In this document: piece after piece, positions 35,746-44,651 of the stretch
Layout: every line of letters begins with the position of its first letter
Numbering within the stretch: the first letter of the stretch is position 1
Assembly: GCA_020638465.1 (NCBI GenBank)
Contig: JACKIM010000001.1
Location: 620,001 to 684,000, forward strand
Direction: 5' to 3'
DNA: 64,000 nt
Source: Geminicoccaceae bacterium
GTDB taxonomy: Bacteria; Pseudomonadota; Alphaproteobacteria; Geminicoccales; Geminicoccaceae
Position numbers and translations under genes: made by a program
Notes under the pieces: generated by a model
Told to the model about the DNA's origin: nothing
Database searches by the model: none
What the model saw: the letters and a program-made list of their open reading frames with translations, nothing else

Positions 35746-37407
35746 TCAAAGCGGATCACGTCGCTTTCTCTTATCGTCCAGATAGTAGAGCGGCATCGAA
35801 GCAACGAAGCGGTTAGGATTCGCATGCTGTTTCTTGCGCTCTTCGAGACCGATTGCGAACGAAACATAAAAGAGCGCAGAGCGCGCCATCTGCATTACGC
35901 GGATCGCTTTGGCCTCAAGCTCGTCGCTACCAATTGCGACCCCGAAGCCACTATTATCTGAGCCAGGGATTGTGAAAGGTTTGGCCCAACCCTCGCTCAC
36001 ACGCAGATAGGTATGTTCCAAAGCGTTCCGAATGCTGTGCAATTCACGCGAATCTGCGGCGGTGGTCTGCTTGAGTTGGTCGTCAAACAGCTCCTTCGAT
36101 AGCCAGAACAGGCCGCGTAATGGCAGATTGTCACACTTCTCGAACTGAGGCAGCAAGCGTGACTTGTTCTCGACCATCCATACATTCTTGAAGCTGATTC
36201 GAGCTGGCTCCTTACCCAAAGCCCAGTAGCGATCAACGAGAAAAGCAACCTTGTCGAGCAGCGAGTAGGCAACTCGAAAAGCCATTCGAACCCGCTCACT
36301 GGCCAAAGAATAGAGCGGATAGACGGTCTTCAGCTCGGCGGCGACGGCCCGGCGGTCCTTGTAGCTGACGAAATCCAATGAGTTGCGGATCAGATGAACG
36401 ATGCAGGTCTGGACCTGGGTCTGCGGGAACACGGCCGTGATCGCCTCCGGAAACCCCTTCAGGCCATCGACGATCGCGATCAGGATATCCTCGATGCCCC
36501 GGTTTTTCAGCTCGTTCATCACCCGCAGCCAGAATTTCGCGCCCTCTGTCTGTTCGATCCAGAGCCCGAGGATCTCCTTCTGGCCGTCGAGCCGAACGCC
36601 GAGCGCGACATAGACCGCCTTGTCGCGGACCATCCCCTCGTCGCGGATCTTGACCCTCAAGGCATCGAAAAAGACCAGCGGATAAAGGCTTTCCAGCGGC
36701 CGGTTCTGCCATTCGGCAACCTCGTCCAGGATGTCGTCGGTCAGCTTCGGGCGATCGCCACCGGTCTTGGGGCCCTTTTCGCGGCGCTTTTCAATGAGCC
36801 GTTTGGCATCCGTGATCTGGTGCCCCTTCAGCTGACCGGCCTTGTAGGCCTCTTCCAACATGTCGCCGAGGTTTTCATCGTCATGCTTTGCCCGGGCGAT
36901 TTCGAGGGCGGTGGTGAGCGGGATGGTGCTGTTTTGCACCGCTTCGATCAGGCGCTCTTCGCCCTTTTCCAGCAGAAAGACGATGTCCCGCACATATTTT
37001 TCCGACAAGCCCGTGCGGGAGATGATGTCGTCGATTGTGTAATCCCGCGCCAGCAAAAGCTCGATGTCGGCCAGGATCTCCAGCGGGCGGTGACCTCGGC
37101 GGGCGATGTTTTCGGCCAGCGACATGATGAAGGCGTCTTCATCGGTCACGTTGACCACCAGCGCCGGGATGTGGCTTTCGCCGAGCAGGCGGAAGGCGTT
37201 CAATCGGCCTTCGCCGCAGACCAGCAAATAGGCGGGCGCCCCATCGGCGCCTTCGCGCTCTGTCACTGTAATCGGCTTTTTCAGGCCAATGGAGCGGATG
37301 TTTTCGACGATCTCCTCGAAGATCTTCATGTTGCGGTCCCGCGAATTCAGGACCTCAATCCGGTCGATGGGGACGAGCGTGACGCTCTCCGGTGTGTCAG
37401 TCATCAT
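35746..37407 (-). CDS. Chimeric ORF: ParB/RepB N-domain + IS256 transposase core + LA2681-like HEPN domain
   Basis: One uninterrupted frame of 553 residues made of three unrelated parts. Residues 1 to about 217 are a ParB/RepB-type partition protein (PIDRIEVLNSRDRNMKIFEE, CGEGRLNAF, MSLAENIARRGHRPLE, helix-turn-helix ISRTGLSEKYVRDIVFLL). Residues about 222-364 are an internal piece of an IS256 transposase (AEWQNRPLESLYPLVFFDAL, IVDGLKGFPEAITAVFPQ) with two of three catalytic acids and no terminal Glu. Residues about 367-553 match the LA2681-like HEPN domain (ERVRMAFRVAYSLLDKVAFL) and hold the RX4H ribonuclease-type motif R460-NALE-H465. Junctions fall near 36756 and 36312. Probably a by-product of transposition and deletion that happens to stay in frame; whether it is expressed is unknown. 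Confidence 0.75.
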   Translation of the reverse strand: MMTDTPESVTLVPIDRIEVLNSRDRNMKIFEEIVENIRSIGLKKPITVTEREGADGAPAYLLVCGEGRLNAFRLLGESHIPALVVNVTDEDAFIMSLAENIARRGHRPLEILADIELLLARDYTIDDIISRTGLSEKYVRDIVFLLEKGEERLIEAVQNSTIPLTTALEIARAKHDDENLGDMLEEAYKAGQLKGHQITDAKRLIEKRREKGPKTGGDRPKLTDDILDEVAEWQNRPLESLYPLVFFDALRVKIRDEGMVRDKAVYVALGVRLDGQKEILGLWIEQTEGAKFWLRVMNELKNRGIEDILIAIVDGLKGFPEAITAVFPQTQVQTCIVHLIRNSLDFVSYKDRRAVAAELKTVYPLYSLASERVRMAFRVAYSLLDKVAFLVDRYWALGKEPARISFKNVWMVENKSRLLPQFEKCDNLPLRGLFWLSKELFDDQLKQTTAADSRELHSIRNALEHTYLRVSEGWAKPFTIPGSDNSGFGVAIGSDELEAKAIRVMQMARSALFYVSFAIGLEERKKQHANPNRFVASMPLYYLDDKRKRRDPL

Positions 37408-37477
37408 GGGTGTGGTTTCCTTCTTTGATGCGATTGTTCATGTTTTGTACTGGCGTTGATTTCCATAAACCCGCTCC

Positions 37478-38065
37478 TCATCCCCATTTCCGGCGAATGC
37501 CGACCCGCTCAGCCATGCCGTAGAAGAACCCGAGGTCCTCGAACCGGAAAGCCTCGAAGGCGATGCTGGTGCGGCTGCAGAGGCGGATTTCCTGCCGGGG
37601 CAGGTCGAGCCAAGGCAGGAGATAGTAATCAAGCTCCTCGCGGTTGTCGGGATCGAGCCGCACGGCCAGCGTGACGTCGGCCTGGTAGCGCATCGGGTCA
37701 AACCGGATCCGCCAACGCAGCCGCCCGTCGTTCTGTGGTTGGCAACGGGCTAGGACGAGGCTGACGACCATCTCGTCGTTGATGGTCAGCAGATCGGTCT
37801 TGGGATCGCGCGCCACCGTGCCGCCCACCTCTGCGATCGCGGCCTCGGTGCGCGCTATGATCTCCGGGTGCATCCCGCGCAGGCGTTTGTTCAGCGCAAT
37901 GCGCTCTTGGTCCCGATCCGAGCGATAGCCAATCATTTCATAAGCCCGCGCCAGCGAGCCGAACCGGTTGCGATATGCCGATGACGAGGGCATATCCGGC
38001 GTCTGGTCGATCAGCACACCCGAAAGCTGGCCTGCGTCCGCATAAAGCCGTTTCAGGTGATCCAA
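37478..38065 (-). pseudogene. Large serine recombinase, C-terminal part (frameshifted)
   Basis: Continues the recombinase of 38073-39080 in another frame: DEELLDHLKRLYADAGQLSG, then SAYRNRFGSLARAYEMIGY and the C-terminal block VVSLVLARCQPQNDGRLRWR. This is the usual extension of about 530-residue alphaproteobacterial recombinases that are found beside RepB/ParB-like genes. Only one frame slip separates the two parts. The ParB-type gene 70 bases downstream fits that known gene set. Confidence 0.75.
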
Positions 38066-38072
38066 TAACTCC

Positions 38073-39080
38073 TCATCTGACAGGCGTGCCCGACCGCGCG
38101 GTGATGACCTCCTGCGCGGTCAGAAAAAACTCGAGTGGCACGATCCCCTCGAACGCGCCTTCCTTGCGCACCCACATGTCGGGTGGGTTTTCCACATGCA
38201 GTTTCTTCAGCTTGAAGGAGGAGCGGTTGTAGACGTTGTTGCCGATGTATTTCTCATTGGTGAGGACCGTGCGCACTGTGCCGGAATTCCATGGGCGGTC
38301 CAGATCTGTGGTCACGCCTTCCTCATTCAGGCGGTCGGCGATCTCGCGAAAGGACAGGTCCTCCTCGATCAGCCAGCGATACATTTTGTTAACCCAGGCC
38401 ACTTCTTCGTCGGGACCTGGCATCAGTATGAAGCGGTCGGTCTGTAGCGATTTATGCTCGCAGCGTTTCAACTCGCCCTTGATCTCGCCGCGCTCATTCA
38501 CAAGCACTCGGCGCAGACCGAACCCGGCTGCGCCGCCTTGGCGGAACCCCAGCTCGATCAGGCGGCACTGCCCCGTGAAGACCTTGACCGAAAGCTCGCG
38601 GCTGTATTCCCCGGCCATAGCGCGTTTGACGCCTTTGACGATGGTCGAGACTGGCGAGCCATCGTTCTCGAACTGCTCGGCGCAATAGGCGACGTTGATG
38701 CCGGCGCGCTTACAGATGTATTCGTAATAGGCGCTCTCGTCTGCGTCCTGGAACCGGCCCCAGCGGCTGACGTCATAGACCAGAATCACGTTGAAGTCGG
38801 CTGCGCCGGATTCCACATCCGCGATCAGCTGCTGCAGCGCCGCGCGCCCGCCGATGGAAAGGCCGCTCTTGCCGTCATCGGCATAGGTCTTGATGATCTC
38901 GATGCCGCGCTTTTCGGCATATTCGCGGATCTTGTCGGACTGGTTGTGCGTTGAATACTGCTGGTGCTCCGTCGACATGCGCACATATTGCGCCGCCCGA
39001 AACTCGGTAATCTCGCCACTCCCGTCCAACTCAGCCTCCGATCCGTCTCCACGTTGGTCGGACGTTTGCGTGGGTGGCAA
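38073..39080 (-). pseudogene. Large serine recombinase, resolvase and recombinase domains (frameshifted)
   Basis: 335 residues. The resolvase domain starts AAQYVRMSTEHQQYSTHNQS, in which the Ser after RM is the nucleophile, and continues with IIKTYADDGKSGLSIGGRAA and VYDVSRWGRFQDADES. The Recombinase domain follows (AAGFGLRRVLVNERGEIKGE; NSGTVRTVLTNEKYIGNNVY). The frame ends early at TARSGTPVR-stop near 38073, just where relatives continue LSDEELL, which is found in another frame. A one-base loss or gain near 38087 explains it, so the intact protein would be about 534 residues. Confidence 0.8.
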
Positions 39081-39245
39081 AACGTATCAAGCTGATAGTG
39101 CTGGATTATCCCATTATATCAATGCTCTGAGGGTCAGGTGCGCCATGACCTTCATTAAAATATCACACACCTTCCGGAAAAGCTGACTTGCATCTGTTCA
39201 AGTTCGAGCGATATGTGGGCGGTAGAGTTTTAATAAGGTTGCAAG

Positions 39246-39758
39246 ATGACATTCCACGATCGCGGCACAAGCTGGTTTTTGGCGCAGCTGAAGCCGAACT
39301 GTGTCAACATCGCGGACAAGAACCTCAAGCGCCAAGGCTTCAGAACTTTCCTGCCCTTGGAGGAGGAGACGCGCCAGCGTAACGGCAAATTCGTCACTGC
39401 CATGCGACCACTGTTTCCCGGCTACATCTTTGTGGCCTTCGATGTGGCGCGCGGGTTCTGGCGCACCGTAAACTCGACCTATGGCATCACACGGCTGATG
39501 AGCTTCGGCAAGGAGCCGACGGCCGTGCCGCTGGATCTGGTCTCCCAGCTGATGCTGCGCTGCGACGCGAAGGGCAAATTGCTGCCGCCAAAGCTTTTGA
39601 AGCCCGGCGATCAGGTGACCCTGACCAAGGGACCGTTTGCCAATTTCGTGGCGGAGGTCGAAAAGATCGCGCCGGATCGGCGCGTCTGGGTCCTGATGGA
39701 AATTATGGGCGGTCAGACCCGTGTGGCCGTCGGTGCCGATCAGTTGCGGTCGGTTTGA
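39246..39758 (+). CDS. RfaH/NusG-like transcription antiterminator
   Basis: 170 residues. The NGN domain begins SWFLAQLKPNCVNIADKNLK and contains LRQGFRTFLPL-like (KRQGFRTFLPLEEETRQRNG) and MRPLFPGYIFVAFD, the RfaH/NusG signatures. A short KOW-type C-terminal domain follows (LKPGDQVTLTKGPFANFVAE). Specialised NusG paralogues of this kind load onto RNA polymerase and carry it through long capsule or exopolysaccharide operons. It lies 42 bases before galE, so it probably once headed a polysaccharide operon that is now mostly lost. Confidence 0.88.
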   Translation: MTFHDRGTSWFLAQLKPNCVNIADKNLKRQGFRTFLPLEEETRQRNGKFVTAMRPLFPGYIFVAFDVARGFWRTVNSTYGITRLMSFGKEPTAVPLDLVSQLMLRCDAKGKLLPPKLLKPGDQVTLTKGPFANFVAEVEKIAPDRRVWVLMEIMGGQTRVAVGADQLRSV

Positions 39759-39800
39759 AACCGGATATTTCTCAAGCGCGTATTTGAGGGGACAAATTAC

Positions 39801-40286
39801 ATGAAACATGCCTTGGTCACGGGCGGCGCGGGCTACATTGGCTCTCATGCCTGCAAACTGCTGGCGCGCCAGGGTTATATTCCGGTGACGTTCGACAGCC
39901 TTGTCACAGGCTGGGCCAGTGCGGTGAAGTTTGGCCCCTTCGTACAGGGCGATCTGCTTGATCGTGACGCGCTGGGTGCGGTGTTTGCCAAATACCAGCC
40001 CGTCGCGGTGATGCATTTCGCGACTCTGAGCCAGGTAGGTGAGGCAACACGCGAACCGGGGCGCTATTGGCGCAATAATGTGCTGGGCTCTCTCAACCTG
40101 GTCGAGGCCATGGTGGCGGCGGGCTGCAAGCACATGGTGTTTTCTTCGACCTGTGCCACCTACGGCGACCAAGATGGCGTTGTACTCGATGAACAGAGCG
40201 CCCAGATGCCGCTCAACGCCTATGGCGCCTCAAAACGCGCAGTCGAGGAAATACTGCGAGATTTTGGCGTGAGCCACGGTTTTTGA
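39801..40286 (+). pseudogene. galE: UDP-glucose 4-epimerase, N-terminal part (frameshifted)
   Basis: Rossmann start MKHALVTGGAGYIGSHACKL, the FSSTCATYG Ser and the YGASK Tyr/Lys pair of the short-chain dehydrogenase active site are present. The frame ends at TGA after GVSHGF. Removing one T from the five-T run at 40280-40284 restores the frame into RYFNVAGAD (next entry), giving about 327 residues, the normal GalE length. Either a real inactivating slip or a sequencing error in the run. Confidence 0.85.
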
Positions 40287-40785
40287 GGCGGTGGTGTTTC
40301 GATATTTCAACGTTGCAGGCGCCGACGTTGAAGCAGAAGTCGGCGAGTGGCACCAACCCGAAACGCACCTGATCCCAGTGATGATCGAGGCTGCCGCTGG
40401 TAAGCGGGACGTCCTGACCATTTATGGCACGGACTATCCAACGCCGGACGGCACATGCGTGCGTGATTACGTCCATGTGATGGATTTGGTCGATGCCCAC
40501 ATCAAAGGCGTCGAATGGCTGCTCGAAGGCAAAGGCAGCCGGGTGTTTAACTTGGGAACAGGCACCGGCTTCTCCGTCAAAGAAGTGATTTCCGAATGTA
40601 AGGCAGCGACTGGCCACGACGTCCCACACAGCTTTGGCCCGCGCAGAGCGGGCGATGCTGCGGCGCTGGTATCTGGTAGCAGGCGCGCGGCCGTGGAATT
40701 GGGCTGGTCGCCCGACCGCTCGACGCTGCAGCACATGATCGCCGATGCCTGGCGCTGGTATCAAACCGGCGGTTATTCTGGGTAG
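40285..40785 (+). pseudogene. galE: UDP-glucose 4-epimerase, C-terminal part (frameshifted)
   Basis: Reads EAVVFRYFNVAGADVEAEVG, then DYPTPDGTCVRDYVHVMDLV and RRAGDAAALVSGSRRA, the sugar-nucleotide binding half of GalE, ending at 40785. No start codon with a ribosome site precedes it, so it would not be made separately. GalE interconverts UDP-glucose and UDP-galactose for polysaccharide synthesis. Confidence 0.83.
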
Positions 40786-40867
40786 CGCTCAGGTTCCCGG
40801 CGTAATTCACCGAAATCACCATCCCGCATTTTCAACACAAGACGACGTTCAGAAAGTCTCCCCCAAT

Positions 40868-41371
40868 ATGAAACCCGTTCGCAAAGCTGTATTTCCCGTT
40901 GCCGGTTTCGGCACCCGGTTCTTGCCGGCAACCAAAGCCATGCCGAAAGAGCTTTTGCCGATCGTCGACAAGCCGCTCATCCAATATGCGGCCGAGGAAG
41001 CAATCGCGGCGGGGATAGATACGCTGATCTTTGTGACGGGGCGCAACAAGCGGGCGATCGAAGATCATTTCGACAGCAACCAGGAACTGGAAGCCACACT
41101 GCGGTCCAAGGGCAAGACGGACCAAGCCGACATGGTACGCAACATCCTTCCACAGGGCGTCGAATGCATCTTTGTGCGCCAGCCAGAGCAGCTGGGTTTG
41201 GGCCATGCCGTTCTCTGCGCCGAGCGCGCGGTGGGCAATGACCCATTCGCGGTTCTCCTAGCCGACGACTTCCTGACCTATGATGGGGCGGGCGTGACCG
41301 CCGATCTGGTCAAAGGATACGAGGCCTCGGGATTTGCTAACCAAATAGCTTTTTATTATGCGCCTGCATGA
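40868..41371 (+). pseudogene. galU: UTP-glucose-1-phosphate uridylyltransferase, truncated by IS1
   Basis: From ATG 40868 the frame encodes KAVFPVAGFGTRFLPATKAM, PKELLPIVDKPLIQYAAEEA and QPEQLGLGHAVLCAERAVG, the nucleotide- and glucose-phosphate-binding half of GalU. True galU sequence stops after GYEASG at about 41331, where the IS1-family element begins; the final dozen codons up to 41371 are read from the IS end. About half of the usual 290-300 residues is missing and the 3' half is not found on the far side of the IS, so it was deleted. Confidence 0.88.
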
Positions 41372-42088
41372 AGAGCAGCGCGGAGAGGTAGGCCATGCGC
41401 AGGCATTTGGTGGTACATCGTGTTTTGCGGCGGAATCGGGCGAGATGATGACGGACGTTGGCGTTGAGGCTTTCGAGCCGTTGCGTGTGCATCTTGCCGG
41501 TGAAATGGGCGCCTTTCGGCAGCACGGCCGCGTAGGCGGCGAGATCGTCGGTGAAGGTGATCCGACCTTGAGCCTGGGGAAACGATTTGAGAAAGCCCTT
41601 CAGGTCGTCGGCGCTTCGTCCGCCCACATGAACGCCGAGGATGCATCTTGTGAGATAACACATCGATATCCACAGCCAGCATTCGTTTTTTTTGCATGAA
41701 CGAAGTGCCACATCTCGTCGATCATCGCGATCTTCGGCGGCGGACCGGGCCTGCGCATCCGCTCGACCTCCTCGCCAAAAGCCCGGATCCACTTGAGAAC
41801 GGCGACATTCGAAACACCCAGAACCCGCCCGATCGCGCGAAAGCCCATGCCCTCGAGATAGAGCTGCAACGCCCGACGTCTGATCCCGTCTCCCATCCCG
41901 TGCCTCGTACTGCGCGTATATTTGCAGCCGCACGACTTGCACAACCAACGCTGAACCTCACCGATAAACCCCGCCTTCGTCCGGACCTCCGAACCGCATT
42001 TCGGACAATGCATCATATTCTCCCGCTCAGCCACTCTACGCGAGATGTAGCAAAAAATCAGCCGAAAGGCTATAATGTTAGCAAATCC
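41332..42088 (-). mobile_element. IS1-family insertion sequence
   Basis: 757 bp. Ends are inverted repeats: GGATTTGCTAACCAAATAGC on the left and GGATTTGCTAACATTATAGC on the right (read inward), matching at most positions for about 24 bases. It contains overlapping insA and insB frames on the minus strand. No direct target duplication is seen (left flank GAGGCCTCG, right flank TGATCGAGC), and galU is not continued on the right, so a deletion has followed insertion. Confidence 0.88.
41337..42034 (-). CDS. IS1 transposase InsAB' (by -1 frameshift)
   Basis: InsA begins MAERENMMHCPKCGSEVRTK with a zinc finger (CPKCG and CKSCGC) and a helix-turn-helix (MGFRAIGRVLGVSNVAVLKW). The InsB' frame (NECWLWISMCYLTRCILGVH; HTQRLESLNANVRHHLARFR) lies one base back. 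The eight-A slippery run (T-run at 41686-41693 on the plus strand) sits in HAKK, the place where IS1 makes its programmed -1 shift. The joined product would be 232 residues, the same as InsAB' of IS1, so the transposase looks functional. Confidence 0.88.
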
Positions 42089-42262
42089 TGATCGAGCGCT
42101 CGGGCATCGGGATTGCTGGAAAGTTCCTTGAAGGCTGTCGCCATGCCGGCGAAGCCGAGAATATCGAGCTGGGTCAGGGTGGCCCTCCGCAGCCTCCTGG
42201 CTGCGTTCCTTTCAGGAATCGGATCGATCGTCTCCTGACGATCGATGATTGAGCATGGTTCT
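42089..42262 (-). pseudogene. istB: IS21 helper ATPase IstB, N-terminal remnant
   Basis: Minus-strand reading gives ATLTQLDILGFAGMATAFKE and LSSNPDARALDQ, the N-terminal IstB pattern (T..QL..L.L.GMA.AF.EL), cut off by the right end of the IS1-family element. The start region is out of frame with the ATG that has the AGAGGAG ribosome site, so it is doubly broken. It follows the istA fragment in the usual istA-istB order. Confidence 0.65.
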
Positions 42263-42279
42263 CCTCTCTTGGTGATAGC

Positions 42280-43249
42280 TCAGTGGAAATATCCGGGGCC
42301 ACGGATGTTGGCGTGCTGCAGCAAGGGCAGCTCCGGCTCGGGTTCGGGGGCTTGCCGATCGAGGTGATTTTTGAGGATTGAGGCGACCGAGGTGTAGGAT
42401 AGCCCGCCGATGATGAGAGCTCGTCCGCAAGCTGCCTCGAGCCGGTTCTCGCCATGCGCCTTGGCCAGCCTGAGAATGCCGATGCAGGCGCGGAAGCCCT
42501 GTTCTGGGTGCGGTTTGCGCTCGAGAATCAGCTCGACCAGCGTACCGGTGTCATGGCCGACGCGGTGGGCATCGCTACATAACTTCTCGTGCGTCCAGCC
42601 GGCATAGCGTCGGTGTGAACTTGGCATGTGCTCGGCGATTGTCGTGTGCCGGCGTTCCTGGCGGGAGCGCATATGGCAGGCGACGCGCTTGCCGCGATGG
42701 AAAATTTCGACCGTCCGCGCGGTGATCCGCGCACTGACCTCCTGCTTGAGAAGCTGGTGCGGGACCGAATAGTAATGCTTGCCGATCTCGACGTGATAAT
42801 CGAGGGCGACCCGGCATTCCTTCCATTCGGCGTATTCGCAAGGCTCGGTCGGCAGCAGCTGCAGGGCCGGCTTGTCGAGTTCCTCGAACAGCTCCTGGCG
42901 GCTCTTGCCCAGATGCCTGGAGTGCCGCCGGTTCAGCTCATCGACCAGTTCACGGATGGCGACATTGAGAGCCGCCAGGCTATGGAACAGGCGGTTCCGG
43001 AGTTTGGCTAAAACCCAGCGTTCGACCAGCTGGACAGCCACCTCGACCTTGGCTTTGTCCTTCGGCTTCCTCGGACGAGCCGGGAGGATGGCGGTGCCGT
43101 AATGGCTTGCCAGATCGGCATAGGAGCGGTTGATCTGCGGCTCGAACCGGCTGGCCTTGCCGATGGCACTCTTGAGATTGTCCGGCACCACCAGCTTGGG
43201 CACGCCGCCGAAAAATTCGAAGGCCCGCCGGTGACTGCCGAGCCAGTTC
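42280..43249 (-). pseudogene. istA: IS21 transposase IstA, C-terminal fragment
   Basis: Contains GLNWLGSHRRAFEFFGG, VPKLVVPDNLKSAIGKASRF, the region ARPRKPKDKAKVEVAVQLVE with the last catalytic acid of the IS21 DDE core, and the C-terminal Mu-type domain down to GPGYFH. The N-terminal half, with helix-turn-helix and the first catalytic Asp, is gone; the sequence switches to an IS66-family fragment at about 43243-43254. The open frame from ATG 43203 is internal and not a real start. Confidence 0.85.
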
Positions 43250-43823
43250 AGGCCCGAAATGCCCGCACAAGCCCTGGGGCAACGGCGCTGTCACCGTTCG
43301 CCCGTCCGGCGTCATCCAGCGCTCCTGGCGATAGCGGATCACCCGGCTCTCCAGCCGCAGATCCTGCACGACAAAATCCTCATACCCCTTGAACCGCGAG
43401 CCGGGCGGCGCCTCAACCCCGAGCTTCTGCTCCTCGCTCACCACAGGAACCCGCCGGCTGGCCTTCGACGAACCACCCCGCTTGCCCTTGCCGCCTCGCT
43501 TGCCTGTGGCCGTCGATGTTCCGGCCTTCGCTGCCATCCCCGACGGTTTGATCTTCGGCCGCCCTTTCAGCCCCTTGAGCCGGGCAATCTCATCCCGCAA
43601 TGCTGCATTCTCCGCCTCCAGCAAAGCGACGCGCTCCAGCAGCGCCGCAACCAAATCGCGGAGATCATCAAGGCCGAGTGTGGCGAGGTTGGTGGCATTG
43701 GGCTTGGACATAACAAACTTGAATCACGTCCCATCGCTCTTGGGAATCGAGAACATATTCTTATTCCATGCGCGCAGATCAAGCCTCAAAAATCCAGTCC
43801 GCCCGGACTTTTGCACCGGTTAC
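43243..43823 (-). pseudogene. IS66-family element, 5' fragment (transposase residues 1 to about 155 and right end)
   Basis: Nearly identical to the intact element at 60833-62568: same MSKPNATNLATLGLDDLRDL start (43711), same coiled-coil and basic linker, same terminal repeat GTAACCGGTGCAAAAGTCCG read inward from 43823. One difference turns an Arg to Gln codon near 43330. After GHFGPEL the sequence passes into istA at the shared 12-mer CCAGTTCAGGCC. The left half of the element is missing. Confidence 0.9.
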
Positions 43824-44201
43824 GATCTTCGTCAGCAAGCTGTTGAAAATGTTGAATTTGGTTTTCGCCGGTGGTGGATTTTCGTCGAAAAACATGTGGG
43901 CACACGAATTGACGTTTTCTGGCTTTTCGAGGCGGTCAAACATGCTATTGTCGTGGGCATGTACTTGCGAACGACCAGGCGGCGGAACAGGGATGGCAGC
44001 GAGGTGTGCTACTACGCGCTCGCCGAGAACCACCGCCATCCGGAAAAGGGCCATGTCGAAGCCCGGGTGGTGCATAGCTTCGGCCGGGCCGACAAGCTGG
44101 ACCGGGCGGTGCTCGAGCGGCTGGTGGCCAGCATCCGCCGGGTTCTGGTGGAGGAGAGCGGCGGGCCGGCGGTCGAGGGCCGCCGCGCTGTGAGCCCTTG
44201 A
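43824..44201 (+). pseudogene. IS1634-family element, left end and transposase N-terminus
   Basis: ATG 43959 opens a frame reading MYLRTTRRRNRDGSEVCYYA, then LAENHRHPEKGHVEARVVHS and FGRADKLDRAVLERLVASIR, the typical N-terminus of IS1634/IS4-type transposases. Homology fades at about 44160 and a stop follows at 44201; the DDE core is missing. The preceding 135 bases are presumably the left end of the element, interrupted by the IS66 fragment. Confidence 0.7.
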
Positions 44202-44204
44202 GAA

Positions 44205-44651
44205 TCATGGCCGGTCATCGACCGTCCGGCCGAGCGCGTGCAGCAGCGTCCTCCGCAATCCCACGATATAGGCGTAGGCCTCCTCGATCTGCCGGTGCAC
44301 GGCCTCGTCGACGGCAAGTGTGCCGGTGTTGGCCTGATAGGCAAGCTGGTTGAGGTTGTTGGCGATCCGCGACTGGCCGAGCATGGCCAGCGCCTGAGCG
44401 AGCTCTGTCTCGCCTGCCACCGGCCGCCGGTCGCGCGGCCTGCGCCGCATACTCCCGCCACCGAACACACATTCGCGGACAAACGCGCTGACGGTCATCC
44501 CGGCGCTCATCCGTTCCAGCCTTGCAGCCTCCTCGTCGGTCAGCCGCAGCGTGATCCGCACCGAACCACGTCCCCGGCCGGACCGGTAATTGTGTGCAGC
44601 CGTGGCGAACGGGTGAGCGGCCCCAGACAAATATTCTGCCGGGCCACTCAT
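44205..44651 (-). CDS. Plasmid mobilization relaxosome protein, MobC-like
   Basis: 148 residues. A ribbon-helix-helix-like section (SVRITLRLTDEEAARLERMS, then AGMTVSAFVRECVFGG) precedes a C-terminal helical block ALAMLGQSRIANNLNQLAYQ ANTGTL, the MobC signature (LaxxGxNLNQLA). MobC proteins bind the origin of transfer and help relaxase load. No relaxase gene lies in the window, so this is a relic or depends on a helper. It overlaps the upstream small ORF by four bases. Confidence 0.8.
   Translation of the reverse strand: MSGPAEYLSGAAHPFATAAHNYRSGRGRGSVRITLRLTDEEAARLERMSAGMTVSAFVRECVFGGGSMRRRPRDRRPVAGETELAQALAMLGQSRIANNLNQLAYQANTGTLAVDEAVHRQIEEAYAYIVGLRRTLLHALGRTVDDRP

Noticed and set aside
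41332..41371. Last dozen codons of the galU frame as native sequence
   Set aside because: They are read from the IS1-family terminal repeat and do not resemble GalU.
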